Below are positions 1-10,000 of a stretch of DNA of 64,000 nucleotides, piece by piece. The notes under the pieces were generated by a model. The model was not told where the DNA came from, did not search any database, and was given only the letters and a program-made list of their open reading frames with translations. Origin of the DNA: Lindgomyces ingoldianus (lineage: Eukaryota > Ascomycota > Dothideomycetes > Pleosporales > Lindgomycetaceae). The stretch is from the NCBI RefSeq assembly GCF_010093535.1, contig NW_022985164.1, positions 1,093,485 through 1,157,484 on the forward strand, read 5' to 3'. Each line of letters opens with the position of its first letter. Positions within the stretch are counted from its first letter, which is position 1. The translations under genes and the position numbers were made by a program.

Positions 1-834
1 ACGCTCGACTATCGCAGCCGCTGTCAGCCCATCACTACTACAACCACCTCAAGTGTAGGCCCGGCTTGCTCCCCTGGATTTACGCTCGACTATCGCAGCC
101 GCTGTCAGCCCATCACTACTACCACTACCACCTCCAGCGAAGGCCCGACATGTTCTCCTGGATATACGCTCGACTATCGCAGCATTTGTCGGCCCATTAC
201 AACAACTACCACCTCTAGCGTTGGCCCAATATGCTCTCCAGGATATACCCTTGGCTACCGTGGAGAATGTCTCTTGGATGTCCCGACATCTACAGGTTGT
301 TTACCAGGGTACGTGACAGATTACCGAGGCCACTGCATCACAACCCAAACCCCTACGACAACCGGATGCCCGCCTGGTCAATTCACTGATTATCGTGGAC
401 ATTGTACAACAATCCCTACACCTACTACCCCAACCGGATGTCCACCTGGCCAAGTCACGGATTACCGCGGCCATTGCACCCCAACCCCGACACCCACGAC
501 GCCTACCGGATGTCCTCAGGGCTACATTATGGACTATCGCGGCAGCCACTGTATAGCCACGCCTACACCGAGTTCCCAAACCCCTCCCTCTGGGTGTCCG
601 AGTTATCTGCCTGATAATTGTCGCCCACTCTATAAACGGGCCACGACACCCCCTCCGCCATACTGCGTCAACACCCAAACTGATGAACGCCACTGTGGCA
701 GCTGTGGGAATCAGTGCCATGGGAACATGACCTGTTCCTATGGCGAATGTATTTACCCGCATGCTCCATATGTGATTAAGGGGTTGAATGGTATGTGGAA
801 GAGGATGCAAGAAGAGCAACAGGATGGCAACTAA
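1..834 (+). CDS. Secreted-type Cys-rich tandem-repeat protein, 3' part (5' end outside window)
   Basis: The reading frame is open from base 1 and stops with TAA at 832-834, giving 278 codons with no start in the window. It is built of about eight imperfect repeats of 25-30 residues. Each has a Cys-x-PG-(Y/F)-x3-DYRG-x-C core, joined by Thr/Pro/Ser-rich linkers (TTTTTTSS in the first half, TPTPTTPTG in the second). The C-terminal 60 residues differ: a CVNTQTDERHCGSCGNQC segment resembles the Cys pattern of Stig1-like or other small secreted Cys-rich fungal modules. It ends in a short charged tail. Paired Cys and Thr-rich linkers suggest an O-glycosylated extracellular or wall protein. No enzyme motif is visible and I do not recognise the family. 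An in-frame TTG at 274 is internal, not a start. Confidence 0.75.
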   Translation, partial: TLDYRSRCQPITTTTTSSVGPACSPGFTLDYRSRCQPITTTTTTSSEGPTCSPGYTLDYRSICRPITTTTTSSVGPICSPGYTLGYRGECLLDVPTSTGCLPGYVTDYRGHCITTQTPTTTGCPPGQFTDYRGHCTTIPTPTTPTGCPPGQVTDYRGHCTPTPTPTTPTGCPQGYIMDYRGSHCIATPTPSSQTPPSGCPSYLPDNCRPLYKRATTPPPPYCVNTQTDERHCGSCGNQCHGNMTCSYGECIYPHAPYVIKGLNGMWKRMQEEQQDGN

Positions 835-2532
835 TCTGTTGGCAAATTTGTCGTTTTACTTCTCTTGCACTCTCGTCTTTGCGTTCTAAAACTATTTCTT
901 GAGTGTAATGTTTGCTTCTGTATTTGTTCTAATGACTTGGTTACTTAGTATGGATTTAGGTACTTGAGCGGGCATTAGGATTTGCATCGTGTTCGATTTT
1001 GAATATTACGGCTGCTCTTAATGATTTGGCATGAATGGAAAACAGGATATTGTATTTGGGTACGACCGTTGATCATGAAATATTTCATACACTCTTTACT
1101 ATGCATGGGATATGGCAATGGCATTGGGAATGTAGATAGATGGGACTATGAACCTCATATGCGAAGCTGAGAGGGGAGGTTTGCGACTCATAGAAAGACA
1201 GACCTGAGTTGCACAGTTTTAGCCCACGTGTATTTTGCATGACGTTACATATGGTCATGCTGATGAAGACTTGAGGTGAAATGCGCACCTAGAGCTCGGG
1301 GAGTCACAAGACTCCTTCGGCGTAGCTAACCACATGGTCACAGAGGTAATGAGCGCCAACCGCGTAAATATCCTTCCATTCTATTTGGATTATGACAAAG
1401 AACTGTGCGCTCCGGCGTCATGATATTTTGTTGAGACCTTAGGCACTCATCAAAGAGCACATGACCGCACCCCACATCACAAAGCCCCCCTTTCAGCACC
1501 GAAACTACGACACGAGCTCCAATACATTCCTATACGATTACGTTGATATGCCCGCGAACTGGGCCAATAGTTTCCCCCGCTTGGGACCACGATTCAAACA
1601 AGTCCGGACCTCATCGCACGGCCTTGTGCGGGGTGGGTCAATGATCTGAAACGAGTTAAGCTAAGGCCATGGGCTCTGGAAGTGGGGGATGCGGCTTGGG
1701 CTGTTTAGCTGCAGATACGGCCGGGTTTGCATCTGGATCTTCTGGAACCAGAGAAATCAAAAGAACCTTACTAGATTTAGAGAAGCTGCCCGTGAACTTC
1801 CCCAGATTCGATGTCAGTCATCCCCAGAGACTAGCAATGACATTTGTGGAGGCGGGGGCAGATAAGAGATCTGAGCTATTGATTAACATGAAGAAATTAA
1901 GTGTGCTAAGCCTTTCGTGGCTATGGATATGTGCTCTTTGGGTCGAAGCTTGGTTCTCCGCAATTGTCTAGATCATGGTTCCGAGAATCAAGAACGGTCA
2001 GCTGGCGGGCCGTGCCGAGCCCCCACAACGAATATCATCAAAAATTGTGCACGTCGAACAGATAGTAATTAGAGAGCTCGGTTTGTTGCTAGAACTTATG
2101 AGGCACTCAATTATTTCCCATTACCTGTTCTGTTTACAATTTCAGGCATCTTCATCTGCTGCTTTCAAATCGTAGGCTACTATCAATTCTCCGTAGTAAA
2201 CCGTCCAGCGGTAGCTACTGTACCGATTCGGAAAGGTATAGCTAGCTTCGTTTCCATTCGAGACTAGCAGGGTGGGTCCTCTGCAACTGGTAGACCCATA
2301 CCTTGAGTCTGTGATTAATCTGCTCCCTTACGCAATGTTGCGAACCTTACTGCTTGAAACCCGCTTAAGAGAACTGTGTTCCCTATCCCTTTTACTTTCA
2401 AGCTTCCGCTTTGTACTCTTGTCCACCTGGACTTCACAGGACTTTGCTACTTTACATTCCCACCCCCACAAACCCCCATTCACTCTCACCCCACTCTTAC
2501 CCTCACTCCTAGTCAGCATTCAACCTGACAGC
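835..2532. other. Intergenic, no supported gene
   Basis: This 1.7-kb stretch holds only short ORFs without family resemblance or splice continuity. The last 90 bases before the MFS start codon are strongly pyrimidine-rich (CCCAC/CTCAC runs), as is common in leaders of well-expressed fungal genes. Confidence 0.6.
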
Positions 2533-4272
2533 ATGGAGTCCCGCCAGACAAGTAGTTCAGAAATCCACGGCAGCCTTAGCGTGGCTAGAGAAGCGACTGG
2601 TATGGAGAAGATCCCAAGCACTGAGCAGTTAATCGTCAATGGCAAGCCTGTCCTCCGCGAGGAGGATGCCTTCGAAAGCACTGGATACGCCTTCTCCCCT
2701 AAGAAGAAGTGGTGGATCCTCACTGTTGTTGCTCTCTGCCAAACTAGTATGAAGTAAATTCTCCATTTTTACCCCTTTAAGAGTTAGTACTAACTGAAGA
2801 CCAGTTACAACGCGGCGGTATACTCCAACGCTGTGGAGCCACTGAACCGCCATCACGGTATTGAAAACGCTAGGCACGGTATGATTGCGTTCTTGGTCAC
2901 TTACGCATTTGGCTGTGAGCTCTGGGCGCCGTGGTCTGAAGAGATCGGGCGCTGGCCAGTGATGCAGCTTTCATTGGGCCTCGTCAACATCTGGCAGATT
3001 CTCTGCGGCGCTAGCCATACGTGGAAACAGGTGCTCATTGGTCGGGTGCTTGGTGGCCTGTCTTCGGCTGGTGGTTCTGTGACGCTCGGTATGGTCGCAG
3101 ACATGTTTGACCCTGATGAGCAGCAGTTTGCTGTAGCCTGGGTTTCCCTTTGGTCGTGAGTATCTCTGGGCTCACTGTTAAGTATTTACTGACGGTGATT
3201 AGTTGTCTTGGCTCTGTTATCGGCGGCATCTGCGGAGGACCTATCGAGCAATACCTCCCCTGGCGCTGGAATTTCTGGATCCAACTTATCTTCGGCGCCG
3301 TTGTCCAGGCTATCCACGCGTTCACTGTCCCGGAAACCCGCTCCACTATCATGCTCGACCGCGAAGCCCGTAAGCGACGCACCAAGCAGAGCATCAACAT
3401 CTACGGCCCTAATGAAGTAAGATCCTTGAAGGAGAGGTTCGCTTGGCGTGAGATTCTGGCAACAATGTGGCGCCCATACCGCATGTTACTCACCGAGCCT
3501 ATCGTCCTTCTGTTGTCTCTTCTCTCCGGATTCAGCGATGCCCTCATCTTCGTAAGTAAACAACCCCCTTCATCTACTTCCATAAGCTAACATTCTGCAG
3601 TCCTTCCTCGAGTCGTATGGCTACGTCTTCAACCAGTGGCACTTCAACAAGACTGCGTTCGGTCTCGCCATGATTCCCCTTCTTATCGGTTATGTCCTGG
3701 CATACTTGTCTTTCTTCCCGGTCATCTTGCGGCACAACTTCAAGCGGCGCAACAACCGCGGTCACGAGCTTACCCCAGAGAGCCGCCTCTGGTTGTTACT
3801 GTTCATCGTCCCACTTCTCCCAGTTGGTCTCTTTGGCTTCGCGTTTGTTTCAACTGGTCCACCAATCCCCTGGATCGCCCCCCTAATCTTCTCCGTCCTG
3901 ATTGGTATGGCTAACTACGCAATCTATTACGCCACCATCGACTATATGGTTGCCTCATACGGAGAATATGCTGCTTCTGCGACTGGTGGCAATGGGTTTA
4001 TGCGAGACTTTTTGGCTGGAATGTGTGCCCTGTACACGGGGCCCCTTTATAAAAGCCTCAAGCCTAAGAACGCTTCTTTCCTACTCTTTGGCACAGCTGT
4101 CATCGTATGCATACCCGTCTACGTCTTCTACTGGTTCGGCCCTCGTGTCAGGAAACACAGTAAGTTTGCTGAAGCACTGGCCGCAGACAAAGAACACCGG
4201 GTGGCCGCTAAGCACGAAGACGACACCAAACGACGAGAGCAGCTCCTTGTTCAGGGCACCCGTGAAGTATAA
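2533..4272 (+). CDS. Major facilitator superfamily transporter (DHA1-like), four exons
   Basis: Spliced model: 2533-2753, 2805-3155, 3203-3551, 3601-4272 (530 aa). Introns are 51, 47 and 49 bp. The first has a perfect TACTAAC branch site at 2788-2794. The N-terminus is cytosolic and charged. TM1 starts at WWILTVVALCQTSMNYNAA, and a GRVLGGLSSAGGSVTLGMVAD segment matches the motif C/D region of fungal drug:H+ antiporters. LPWRWNFWIQ and VPETRS are typical of this group after TM6. About twelve hydrophobic segments are visible, and the C-terminal tail is highly charged. It should be a plasma-membrane proton-coupled exporter; the substrate cannot be read from sequence, and DHA1 polyamine/drug transporters are the nearest guess. 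Start chosen because the ATG opens the family-like N-terminus and follows a CT-rich leader. Confidence 0.88.
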
Positions 4273-5638
4273 GGATCTTCTGATCCGATAGGGGCCAACA
4301 AGGAAGAGGAGAGGGCCGTGATTACCGGACCACGCTCACGAATTTCCACAGGAGGCTCCAATACCCCCACCCAGTCTAGGTATTAAGGAAGATTTGAGAA
4401 GGGAATGAGTGGCATGGAATGAGGCATGAGCCGGGTCACGTCACGAAATTGGATTACCCGTGGACACCCCAACGAGGTTAGGGAATGTTATTCTGACCTT
4501 TTTCTGAATATTGCTGTGTTTCCATTTTACCGTTATGTATACCCATTGCGAAATAGGGGGTTCTCGGACTGCTGCTTCGTTTGGTTGTTATTTTATGTGA
4601 TCTCAGACCTGGTATGACCCTTTGAAAAATGATAGGAATAGGCTGAAATTAGCTGCGATGGCAATGGACAAGCCCTTTTCATAAGTCAAAGACAACTTGG
4701 TGTTGGTTCTGCGAAGAGTGATGTTAGGTTGATGAAGCCAAGTCTTAGTCAGCAAGGCTGAGGGGTCATCGCACTAAGGCTTCATTGAGACTAGTTTGTT
4801 CGGCAAAACTCTCAGAACCCCGGCAAAACATCACCTGAGTCCTCAATACTCCAATAGATCTAGATAAAGTGACGGGCGCTGTAACCTTGTTTCTCGAACC
4901 AACTGCAACGAAATACAACTTGTAATTGTAGAGTACACTTTCTCTTCATATTAAAGGACAACAAAACTGCACCATAAGTAACTTGCTCTGCGTTCTTTGT
5001 CGTCGATCATGCATAACTTCAAATATGGAGTAATTTCATCACAGTCCCCCCAACATTCTCAGCGAATACCTCTAACCTAGCTTGTAAATAGTATACACGT
5101 AGCTGTCAGCTACTCACTCCTTTCTGATGCGGGGAAATCCCACAACCTTACAGTGGTCTTGAACCCCATCTGTCCGACACTTCCGACATGTTGTGCTCCC
5201 CATCAAGCTTCAACGCTACTATCCGGACTAATTAGGTCTTATCGCAATTCCCTGTCCCAAAGAAGAAATCATGAAGCTAGAGCGTGGGTACGCAATGCAA
5301 CACTCACTTACCCTCTGTGCCTTGAAATGACGCATGACATCATTTTTCTCTGCCACTCGTCCCTGCAGCGCTTCCGGCTCGTAGTCGTCTTAGCTCCAAT
5401 CAGAAAAGAAGGCGGGATGATAGCGCCAATTGCACTGTGCCAGCTGTACAAGTGCATCATTTCACATAGGTCTCATTAAAGGAGCAATTCGAGTGGGCTG
5501 GCCCGAACAGGTGGTTAGCAGAGTTTGAAAGAGCGTGGGGCGTTGCATTGCGTGGGAGAGCACTTGAACCTTTTTATAAGGTATGAGCGTCTGCTTATCG
5601 GCTAAAGGACCAAATTGAAGACTGCAGATCAAGTTTCA
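4273..5638. other. Intergenic, no supported gene
   Basis: Holds the MFS 3' region and the promoter side of the next gene. The ORFs here (for example 4426-4617 and 5153-5479) are short, lack homology and do not join by plausible splicing. Confidence 0.55.
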
Positions 5639-7058
5639 ATGATGGACGTAGCGGTGTGTATGCGCCTTTCGGAGATTTTTTGCATCAAGATGAGAGCTAA
5701 TTGTTATAGAATACGCACCCCGATCCGGTCAATGTTGTACAGTCCCTTGTTCACGTATTATTGGGTGTTCTTGATGCAACGAGAGATCTATTCGGAATCC
5801 TCAAATCTAAAGAGAAAAGGGACCATGAAGAGAACATAAAGCCAAGAGGATATCCTGATTCGAGAAGGATCAAGTATGTTGACGATGAATCCGCTGTTGG
5901 CCACGAGTCAATCACATTAAATAAGGCTGCTGTCATACGAGAGTTCGATATTGGCTTCCAGGACCTTGGTACCCAATTCGCCATTGGTGATGGTATAGAA
6001 GTTCCCTCTTAGATTCTTTACTAACAGGCGATGGCTGGGCTGACCTATGTTCCGAATGAGTAGTTATCACACAGACGGCACTCCAGTCACAGATTATAAC
6101 ACTCCAATCCGTCCTCGTCATGACCTTTCTTTACGGGCCTATTTCCCCCCAACCAATCTCACACCACATTTCTAGCCTTCTGGCGGCCTCTCGCGCAGCA
6201 GGCACTGCTTCGGCCGACGTTCTTTCCGCACAACACTGGCGGCAACTCTCCACTTTACCACCAACCCTTCAATCTACTCATTCACCAGTCGCTCGCTGCG
6301 CCGTACAATTAGCCCCTCTGTATCCTATCATAGTACCCCCAGCTACCTCTGCCACTTCAACCGCGATCGTCAAGTCACATCACGAGAACTCATGGTCGGA
6401 TTCTCACGTTCCAACGAATCCTACGATATCAGGTCTTATGAGTAGGCCAAAGGCCACAAGGTCAGACACCGAATCAACATCCTTCTCAGGACCAACTGCC
6501 TACGGTTCACAGATCACTCCGCATACTCTTTATTGTCTTTACGCTTTGGATCTTCAACGCCACCCGACCCAGCCTGTCTCCTCAACCATCAATTCCTCAT
6601 CTCCACACTGCCCATACTGTAAACGCGACCTAAATCTCTCCCCTGGAAAGTCTTGGGAAATCTTCAAAGACGATGAAGGCACAGAACACTGTTTCCACAT
6701 CAAGAATCGCTTTGTAGTTAAGTGCCACAGAGATAGTGTTAACGAGGGATATTCATGTGTGATTTGTTCGAGAAGTGGGAGTGTAGACACAGTCTGTGGC
6801 GATGTAAAAGCTCTTATTAGGCATGTCTGGATGGATCATGGGGTGGGGGAAATGGAATTGGAGGAGGACATCGTGGAAGTTGTTGAGAATGCTCTCGAGC
6901 GGAAGAAAGGTAGTGGGCTTGGGCTCCGTGACATCAGAGGAAGGCGCGGTAGGAGTATGAGTCTTGGAGCAAGACGTCGGACGGGGAAGGGCAATTATGA
7001 GAGAGAAGTTGAAATCGTTGAGATGAGGACTCCTCGTGGACGGGTGGTGGAACGCTAA
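5639..7058 (+). CDS. Conserved fungal protein with C-terminal CxxC..CxxC..HxxxxH zinc-finger-like domain (copy A)
   Basis: Spliced model: 5639-5653, 5710-5992, 6064-7058 (430 aa), introns 56 and 71 bp. The second junction is fixed by alignment to a second gene in this window (61487-62780, minus strand). Both break phase 1 after a conserved GD and resume with (V/L)ITQ..LQ.QII. The N-terminal half has a hydrophobic VVQSLVHVLLGVLDATRDL stretch and an acidic/basic linker. The middle is Ser/Thr/Pro-rich. The C-terminal half has LYCLYALDLQRHP, CPYC, FVVKCHRDS, CVIC and a VC..V.ALIRHVWMDH segment. Together these give CxxC-CxxC and C-x2-C-x(19-20)-H-x4-H spacing, suggesting zinc binding. An Arg-rich tail of about 60 residues (RGRRGRS, ARRRTGKG) is not in copy B. 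The 15-nt first exon is the weakest part. Function unknown. Confidence 0.72.
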
Positions 7059-8042
7059 CCAACGAAAACAGCTTGTTTTATTTTAACCGTTTTGTTATTT
7101 TCCAGTCAATGTACGACTGCAAGGCTTAAGAGATCCTCCATCGATGTTCATATGTTCTCTCCAAGCGGCACTGCGACTCTCATTCCTCCCCGCACCACTC
7201 AATCCTGCAACATGCAACATGCAACATGCAACATGCAGTATCTTCCTGCAATACCAATCCTAAATAAGCCAACGAATATTCGGCGTCCCCGTTGTAGTCC
7301 GGTTTTCCTCGCATCCAAAATGGAAAATGCTAGCGGCAGTAATCAACACTTTTTCAGAAGTCCTTCTCAAAACTACCGTAAACAGAAGGACGGAAGATTA
7401 GGTGTGCTTTGCAGGAATTTTCATGCGGCGTTGGCAAATAATGGCGGCTTTTGGCAGGTGTGCGCGTGGCGGGCCTGAGATGTGTGTCCGCATATTCAAA
7501 GCATTATCATTTCTGGGTCTAGTGCGGTTCGGAATCAGGCTAGCTCGGTTGTGGGGAGGGAAATGTGGCGCACGAGTTGGCGCAAGCGAATTCTCAAGTA
7601 GGATAAAGATGCTCGGGCCGAGACTGGATCTTTCTAACGCTTCAATACTTGTTTCGTGCGCCGTGAAAAGTGTTTAGGAAATAATCGCGCGTTGGCTGTT
7701 TGGGAAAATGGTAACACGGCGTAGATACCAAACCTTGCTTGTTCTTCACACTTCCAGACACACATATAGATTCTCAACCCCCATAACGGTCTTCTCGTTC
7801 CTGAATCAAAATTCAAATTTAGGTCGGGGAAAGTTTGGAGGAGTGGCAAGGATCGGCATCCCCCTCACTACATACGCCGTTTTGGAAATGTTACCCTTGA
7901 ACACGCCGCACACGCGATAACACACGCTTGATGTAGGCACAACGAAGAGAGTATATCATTATTTAACATTCGTTCCTTCAACACTTGTGTACATAAATAG
8001 TAGAATAAACAAGTCGGTCTCCCGACCACTCCATTCACCACC
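7059..8042. other. Intergenic between zinc-finger-like gene and aminotransferase
   Basis: No coding signal. It carries a short heptamer tandem repeat at 7208-7235 and the promoter of the aminotransferase. The aminotransferase start sits in a good fungal context (CACCATGG). Confidence 0.55.
7208..7235. repeat. Tandem repeat, 4 x CAACATG
   Basis: Four perfect, contiguous copies of a 7-bp unit in non-coding DNA downstream of the zinc-finger-like gene. Likely polymorphic in copy number. Confidence 0.9.
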
Positions 8043-9401
8043 ATGGCTCCTTCCTTAATATCTCCCTCGGTTGAGGACATCAAGATTCACATGAAAAGCG
8101 GGCATGAAACAACCACCGAAGCCTTGGATGATGCAAAAGCAAGATTTGTAGTGCGCAACTCAACGAGCCTGAAATTGCACGAAGAGGCCGTCAAGAGCTT
8201 ACCAGGAGGAAACACCAGAAGCCTACTACACAACGCACCTTTCCCAGTGTTCATGAAGAGTGGGAAGGGACACCAGGTGTTCTCTGAAGACGGCCACACC
8301 TACACAGATTTCGTCGGCGAGCTCACAGCCGGGCTCTACGGCCACTCCGAACCTACGATCCAGAAGACTTTGGTGGATACAATCCAAAATACTGGACTCA
8401 ATCTTGGCGCAACGACAAAGCTTGAAGCTCAATACGCTGCACTTCTTTGCAACCGCTTCAAACTTGATCTCGTCCGTTTTACCAATTCAGGGACTGAGGC
8501 TAATCTTCACGCCATACAAGGCGCACGACGCTTCACCGGCAGACGGAAAGTCGTAGTCTTCACCGGTGCTTACCATGGCGCATGCTTCTATTTCCCGGAG
8601 GACCAACCTGCAGAGAATTGTGTTGATCTGGAGGACTGGGTAATCGCCGAATATAACAACATCGAGGACACCAAAGCCAAGATCGAACGCTCAGGGGACA
8701 TCGCAGCGGTGCTAGTGGAAGGTATGCAGGGTGCAGGCCCCTGCATCGTTGGGACTCACGAGTTTCTGCACCAGGTGCAAGAATCTGCGCGTAAGGTTGG
8801 CGCAGTATTCATCTTAGATGAAGTCATGACAAGTCGTTTAGCACCGGGTGGGCTTCAGGAGCTTGAGGGGTTGACGCCCGATATAACAAGCATAGGAAAG
8901 TACCTTGGCGGTGGGATCACTTTCGGGGCTTTTGGAGGCCGGGAAGCTGTGATGAGGGTGTATGATCCGCGAGATGGGACAGCCCTCGCTCACTCAGGCA
9001 CCTTCAATAATAACACTCTGGGAATGGCTGCGGGCTACGTCGGGCTTTCGCAAGTCTACACCCCAGAGGTTAATCGCAGGTTTAATGAGATTGGTAGTCG
9101 ATTGAGGGAGAAATTGCAGAAAGTCAGCCAGGGGACGAAGATGACTGTAACAGGTAGAGGAACTATCATTGGCGTTCATTTCTTGAAGGATGGAAGGAGA
9201 GAGTTGAAGAGCATAAGAGAGAAAAAGGATGACATGGACCTGAAGGAGCTTTTCTGGTTCGAAATGATGGAAAACGGGTTCTGGATCACGAGGCGTGGAA
9301 GTATTGCGTTGATTCTCGGGACGCCAGCGGAGGAACTGGAGAGGTTTGTGAAGTGCGTAGAGAAATTCTTGGAACGACACGAGAGCTTAGTGAAGCTGTG
9401 A
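8043..9401 (+). CDS. Class III PLP-dependent aminotransferase, glutamate-1-semialdehyde aminomutase-like
   Basis: Intronless, 452 aa, the usual length for the family. Visible landmarks are the N-terminal LPGGNTRS and a YTDFVGELTAGLYGHSEPTIQ substrate/cofactor segment. TNSGTEANLHAIQGARRFTGR is the PLP-phosphate and GSA-AT signature, followed by GAYHG. Asp259 in ILDEVMTSR should contact the pyridine N. Lys286 in SIGKYLGGGITFGAFGG should form the internal aldimine. SGTFNNNTLGMAAG follows. It should transfer or shift an amino group using PLP. Fungi make tetrapyrroles from glycine and succinyl-CoA, so true GSA aminomutase is not expected, and a secondary-metabolism or amino-acid role is more likely. 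Absence of introns beside intron-bearing neighbours would fit later acquisition but does not prove it. Confidence 0.92.
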   Translation: MAPSLISPSVEDIKIHMKSGHETTTEALDDAKARFVVRNSTSLKLHEEAVKSLPGGNTRSLLHNAPFPVFMKSGKGHQVFSEDGHTYTDFVGELTAGLYGHSEPTIQKTLVDTIQNTGLNLGATTKLEAQYAALLCNRFKLDLVRFTNSGTEANLHAIQGARRFTGRRKVVVFTGAYHGACFYFPEDQPAENCVDLEDWVIAEYNNIEDTKAKIERSGDIAAVLVEGMQGAGPCIVGTHEFLHQVQESARKVGAVFILDEVMTSRLAPGGLQELEGLTPDITSIGKYLGGGITFGAFGGREAVMRVYDPRDGTALAHSGTFNNNTLGMAAGYVGLSQVYTPEVNRRFNEIGSRLREKLQKVSQGTKMTVTGRGTIIGVHFLKDGRRELKSIREKKDDMDLKELFWFEMMENGFWITRRGSIALILGTPAEELERFVKCVEKFLERHESLVKL

Positions 9402-9524
9402 TGGAAACACCGGACATTGAGCGATTGAGCTATTCAAGTCGCATTTGATGGCATAAAGCTCTTTAAAATGTGAGTGTAAAGAGTATTGTACATCACCTAT
9501 CACATGACACGGAACATCACCACA

Positions 9525-10000
9525 ATGACGGCCAAGCAACAAGCCACCCAACTTACGAAAGGCAATCTCTATCTCATCTTCGACGAGACCGATGCGACGA
9601 AACGGCTGAAGACTATACCAGCTCTCTGGATACCATCCTCCTAGACTGTGTTCATCGATCCAATCGGCGTGTTTAAATCTCATCAGAGAATCAGCGACCT
9701 AGTAGCTAAGATACAGGAAATGAGTCCGGGAGATGTGTTCAGTAAGTTGAGTACGATACCTCCCTCTTTGTCATATGTTCAGGATGTTAATTGTTGGGAG
9801 CTACGTAGCTAGTGGTGTTTTCATTGGGCGAAAGTTCACTCGAGAATAGAGACGGCAGGGGAGATCACAGTAACTGATTCTTCATAGGTGAGGTCGTCGT
9901 TCTTAAAAAGAGCGAAGACGAAGATCTATGGTATGCTGGAGTGAAATGGGGGGTTGGACCACGAGAGAAGGAGAGCAGGGTGATGGAAAAGATGTTGTGA
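9525..10000 (+). pseudogene. Small spliced gene interrupted by one in-frame TAG (possible pseudogene or readthrough)
   Basis: From an ATG at 9525 in good context, the frame runs 39 codons (MTAKQQATQLTKGNLYLIF...) to a TAG at 9642-9644. It then continues open in the same frame (TVFIDPIGVFKSHQRISDL...) to a strong GTAAGT donor at 9742. An acceptor TAG at 9885-9887 after a TAACTGAT branch-like site rejoins the same frame, ending TGA at 9998-10000. The exons (9525-9741 and 9888-10000) total 109 sense codons plus the internal stop. No GT lies between 9525 and the TAG, so the TAG cannot be removed by a standard intron. Family not recognised. A minus-strand ORF overlaps at 9387-9683 and is the main alternative. 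Confidence 0.4.

Noticed and set aside
301..819. Minus-strand ORF opposite the Cys-rich repeat gene
   Set aside because: It is the mirror of a repetitive coding region. The plus frame has regular Cys/DYRG repeats, while the minus translation shows no independent pattern.
1669..1971. 100-codon plus ORF between the Cys-rich and MFS genes
   Set aside because: No motif, no convincing splice partners, and composition like its non-coding surroundings.
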